DNA of 22,407 bases, taken from assembly GCA_044450785.1 (NCBI GenBank), contig JBIOJM010000145.1, positions 1-22,407 on the forward strand, given 5' to 3'. Source of the DNA: JBIOJM01 sp044450785 (lineage in GTDB: Bacteria > Planctomycetota > Planctomycetia > Isosphaerales > Isosphaeraceae). Below, piece after piece: positions 21,268 through 22,407 of the stretch (position 1 is its first letter; every line of letters starts with the position of its first letter). The position numbers and the translations under genes are program-made. The notes below the pieces were generated by a model, which worked only from the letters and a program-made list of their open reading frames with translations, was not told where the DNA came from and did not search any database.

Positions 21268-21661
21268 CCGAGCGATCTGCTATCGATCACCACGGGGTCT
21301 GAATCTTTCGTTTTTCACGATGAGATCCCTCGCGGACCGTCTTCCGACCGGGCATGATGCTCCCGCGCGACCATCGAAGTGGGCGAGCCGATCATGATGT
21401 CGTTGCAGAAGGCCGTCAAGACCGGGTTCATTCGGAAGGACGGAGGACGGAGGATGACGGACGGAGGAAAGACCGAACCCGATTTCGTAACCGTTCACTC
21501 CGCTTCGGCGCACCGAATTCGCCGTCGCCGAACGGGGGCGTGGTGCGTGAAGGGCGGTCCGTGGCGCGGGTCTGCTGATGGAGGCGCGAACGTCGAGGAC
21601 GAAGAGAGACTACACACGAGCGTGTTTTCCTGCGTCTTTTGCGTCTTTTCCGTCTTTTGCG
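21268..21661. other. Gene-poor interval with two short direct-repeat arrays
   Basis: About 390 bp between the glycosyltransferase and the primase-like gene. No frame has convincing protein features. It holds a GGACGGA-type array and a GCGTCTTTT array (listed separately). A short plus-strand segment (21379-21435) reads MGEPIMMSLQKAVKTGFI, which looks protein-like but runs straight into repeat sequence, so it may be debris of a lost gene. Confidence 0.6.
21436..21467. repeat. GGACGGA short direct repeats
   Basis: A run of GGACGGA-GGACGGA-GGATGAC-GGACGGA-GG with a 7-8 bp period. Low-complexity array; no coding sense. Confidence 0.8.
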
Positions 21662-21665
21662 TCAC
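21629..21665. repeat. GCGTCTTTT 9-bp direct repeats abutting the primase-like gene
   Basis: GCGTCTTTT occurs at 21632-21640 and 21641-21649, then CGTCTTTT at 21651-21658 and GCGTC at 21659-21663, giving a 9-bp period. The array overlaps the stop codon (21662-21664) of the minus-strand gene. The pattern resembles the inner period of the array at 23-203 (GCGTCTT with different filler). Confidence 0.85.
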
Positions 21666-22407
21666 GCCGTCGCCGCCATCTGAGCTGCGTCCGGGTCTCC
21701 GTGAATCAGCTCGTGGGGGCAACTCTCTATCTCACCCACACTTACGTGCGGTTCTTCGGGTATCGGAGGTTTTGTGCTGATGATCTCGATGAAACGCTTT
21801 TCGCGGGTTTTGAGGAACATAATGGAGACGCCGTGCATCCCCATTTGGGGGGCGATGCGGCGCAGCGCCACGGAGAGCGACCGCGGCGTTTTCGGCCAAC
21901 CGGGCGAGGCAGTAACCCTTTTGCCGGCCCAGTTGGTGAGCTCGGCGAGGAGGTCGGAGGCGGTACGGACCCAATCAAGCTTGTGGGGGGCGAGCTCGAG
22001 CAGGATGTCGGTCAGCGGCGAGTCTTCGAGATAGGTCAAGGCCGCGTCCCGGCGATTGTCGTTGTAGGCTGAGAGAACCGAATGGGCGGGCCAGCCGAGC
22101 GCTCGGCCAACGGCCTCGGCGAATACGGCGAAGTCGGCCATGCGCGGCAATTCGGTCAGCCGGACCGACGGCAGCTCGCGCAAGCCGCCCGCGACGGCGT
22201 CGAGCAGGCCGCCGAGGATCCGCGGGTAGTCCTGCTTGAACGACGCCCAGAACTCACTCTCAAGGCGGCGCGTGCTGGACGTGATCGGCGGCAGGTTGAG
22301 GAACAGGCAGCGGTCGCCCAGGTCAGCCCGCGCCACGAACTCCTCGATCCCGGTCAGGATCAACGGGCGCTGGGCGTGGATCACGCTCTCCTCGTCGCTG
22401 CCAGCCG
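21662..22407 (-). CDS. Primase/helicase-like ATPase, C-terminal part (runs off window)
   Basis: The frame is open to the window edge (codons read AGSDEES before VIHAQRP), so this is the 3' part of a longer gene; a GTG at 22384 is not taken as the true start. About 248 residues are visible: RPLILTGIEEFVARADLGDR (about 13-32), LFLNLPPI, FWASFKQDYPRILGGLLDAV, RMADFAVFAEAVGRALGW, then a region with WPKTPRSLSVALRR. This pattern resembles the post-AAA+ region of phage- or element-encoded primase/helicases, where a target is evaluated after an ATPase core. No ATPase motif can be checked because it would lie outside the window. It may mark the end of an integrated element. Confidence 0.6.
   Translation of the reverse strand, partial: AGSDEESVIHAQRPLILTGIEEFVARADLGDRCLFLNLPPITSSTRRLESEFWASFKQDYPRILGGLLDAVAGGLRELPSVRLTELPRMADFAVFAEAVGRALGWPAHSVLSAYNDNRRDAALTYLEDSPLTDILLELAPHKLDWVRTASDLLAELTNWAGKRVTASPGWPKTPRSLSVALRRIAPQMGMHGVSIMFLKTREKRFIEIISTKPPIPEEPHVSVGEIESCPHELIHGDPDAAQMAATA

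Noticed and set aside
21379..21780. A 133-codon plus-strand frame beginning MGEPIMMSLQKAV
   Set aside because: Only the first 18 or so residues look protein-like; the rest is repeat sequence and then antisense to the primase-like gene.

Overview
The window comes from a high-GC bacterium, almost certainly a planctomycete and probably of the Isosphaeraceae type. The evidence is two tandem DUF1559 proteins with prepilin leaders, a lipoprotein resembling the planctomycete DUF6655 family, two Uma2-type nucleases, a small CxxC zinc-ribbon gene and dispersed intergenic repeats. No rRNA or tRNA gene, CRISPR array or complete insertion sequence was seen.

Left part (about 0.2-9.0 kb, all minus strand): a pseudopilus (type II secretion / type IV pilus-like) assembly locus. 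In transcription order it holds a 58-residue zinc-ribbon gene, a short GspE/PilB-like ATPase, three consecutive GspF-family membrane proteins, three minor-pseudopilin-like proteins (GspI/H-, GspJ- and GspK-like) and two DUF1559 pseudopilins. From the third GspF gene to the first DUF1559 gene, four successive junctions are ATGA stop/start overlaps, which implies tight translational coupling. No secretin, GspC, GspL, GspM, ordinary GspG or prepilin peptidase is present. Between the ATPase and the first GspF gene lie a decayed REP-associated transposase (RAYT) with REP-like palindromes and a possible BlaI/MecI-type operator. Three near-perfect copies of a 62-bp unit lie downstream of the last gene.

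Middle part (9.0-15.8 kb): a lactate-monooxygenase-like FMN enzyme, two divergent Uma2 genes, and an M20 deacylase translationally coupled to a class III aminotransferase. The aminotransferase reading frame continues through a large REP-type inverted repeat. A channel-like membrane protein with an RCK/TrkA regulatory domain follows; it lacks the potassium selectivity filter. The Uma2 gene at 11.17 kb and the M20 gene are preceded by related CTGGAG-18-TATAAT modules, and the M20 copy lies so close to the ATG that a leaderless mRNA is likely.

Right part (15.8-22.4 kb): a DUF6655-like lipoprotein, a creatininase-family amidohydrolase divergent from a secreted N-acyl-D-amino-acid deacylase-like protein, a polyprenyl-phosphate-type glycosyltransferase followed by a methyltransferase (probably lipid or surface glycan modification), a repeat-bearing gap with no convincing gene, and the C-terminal part of a primase/helicase-like protein that runs off the window. 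The M20 enzyme, aminotransferase, creatininase-like and D-aminoacylase-like proteins suggest use of modified amino acids, but their substrates cannot be read from sequence.
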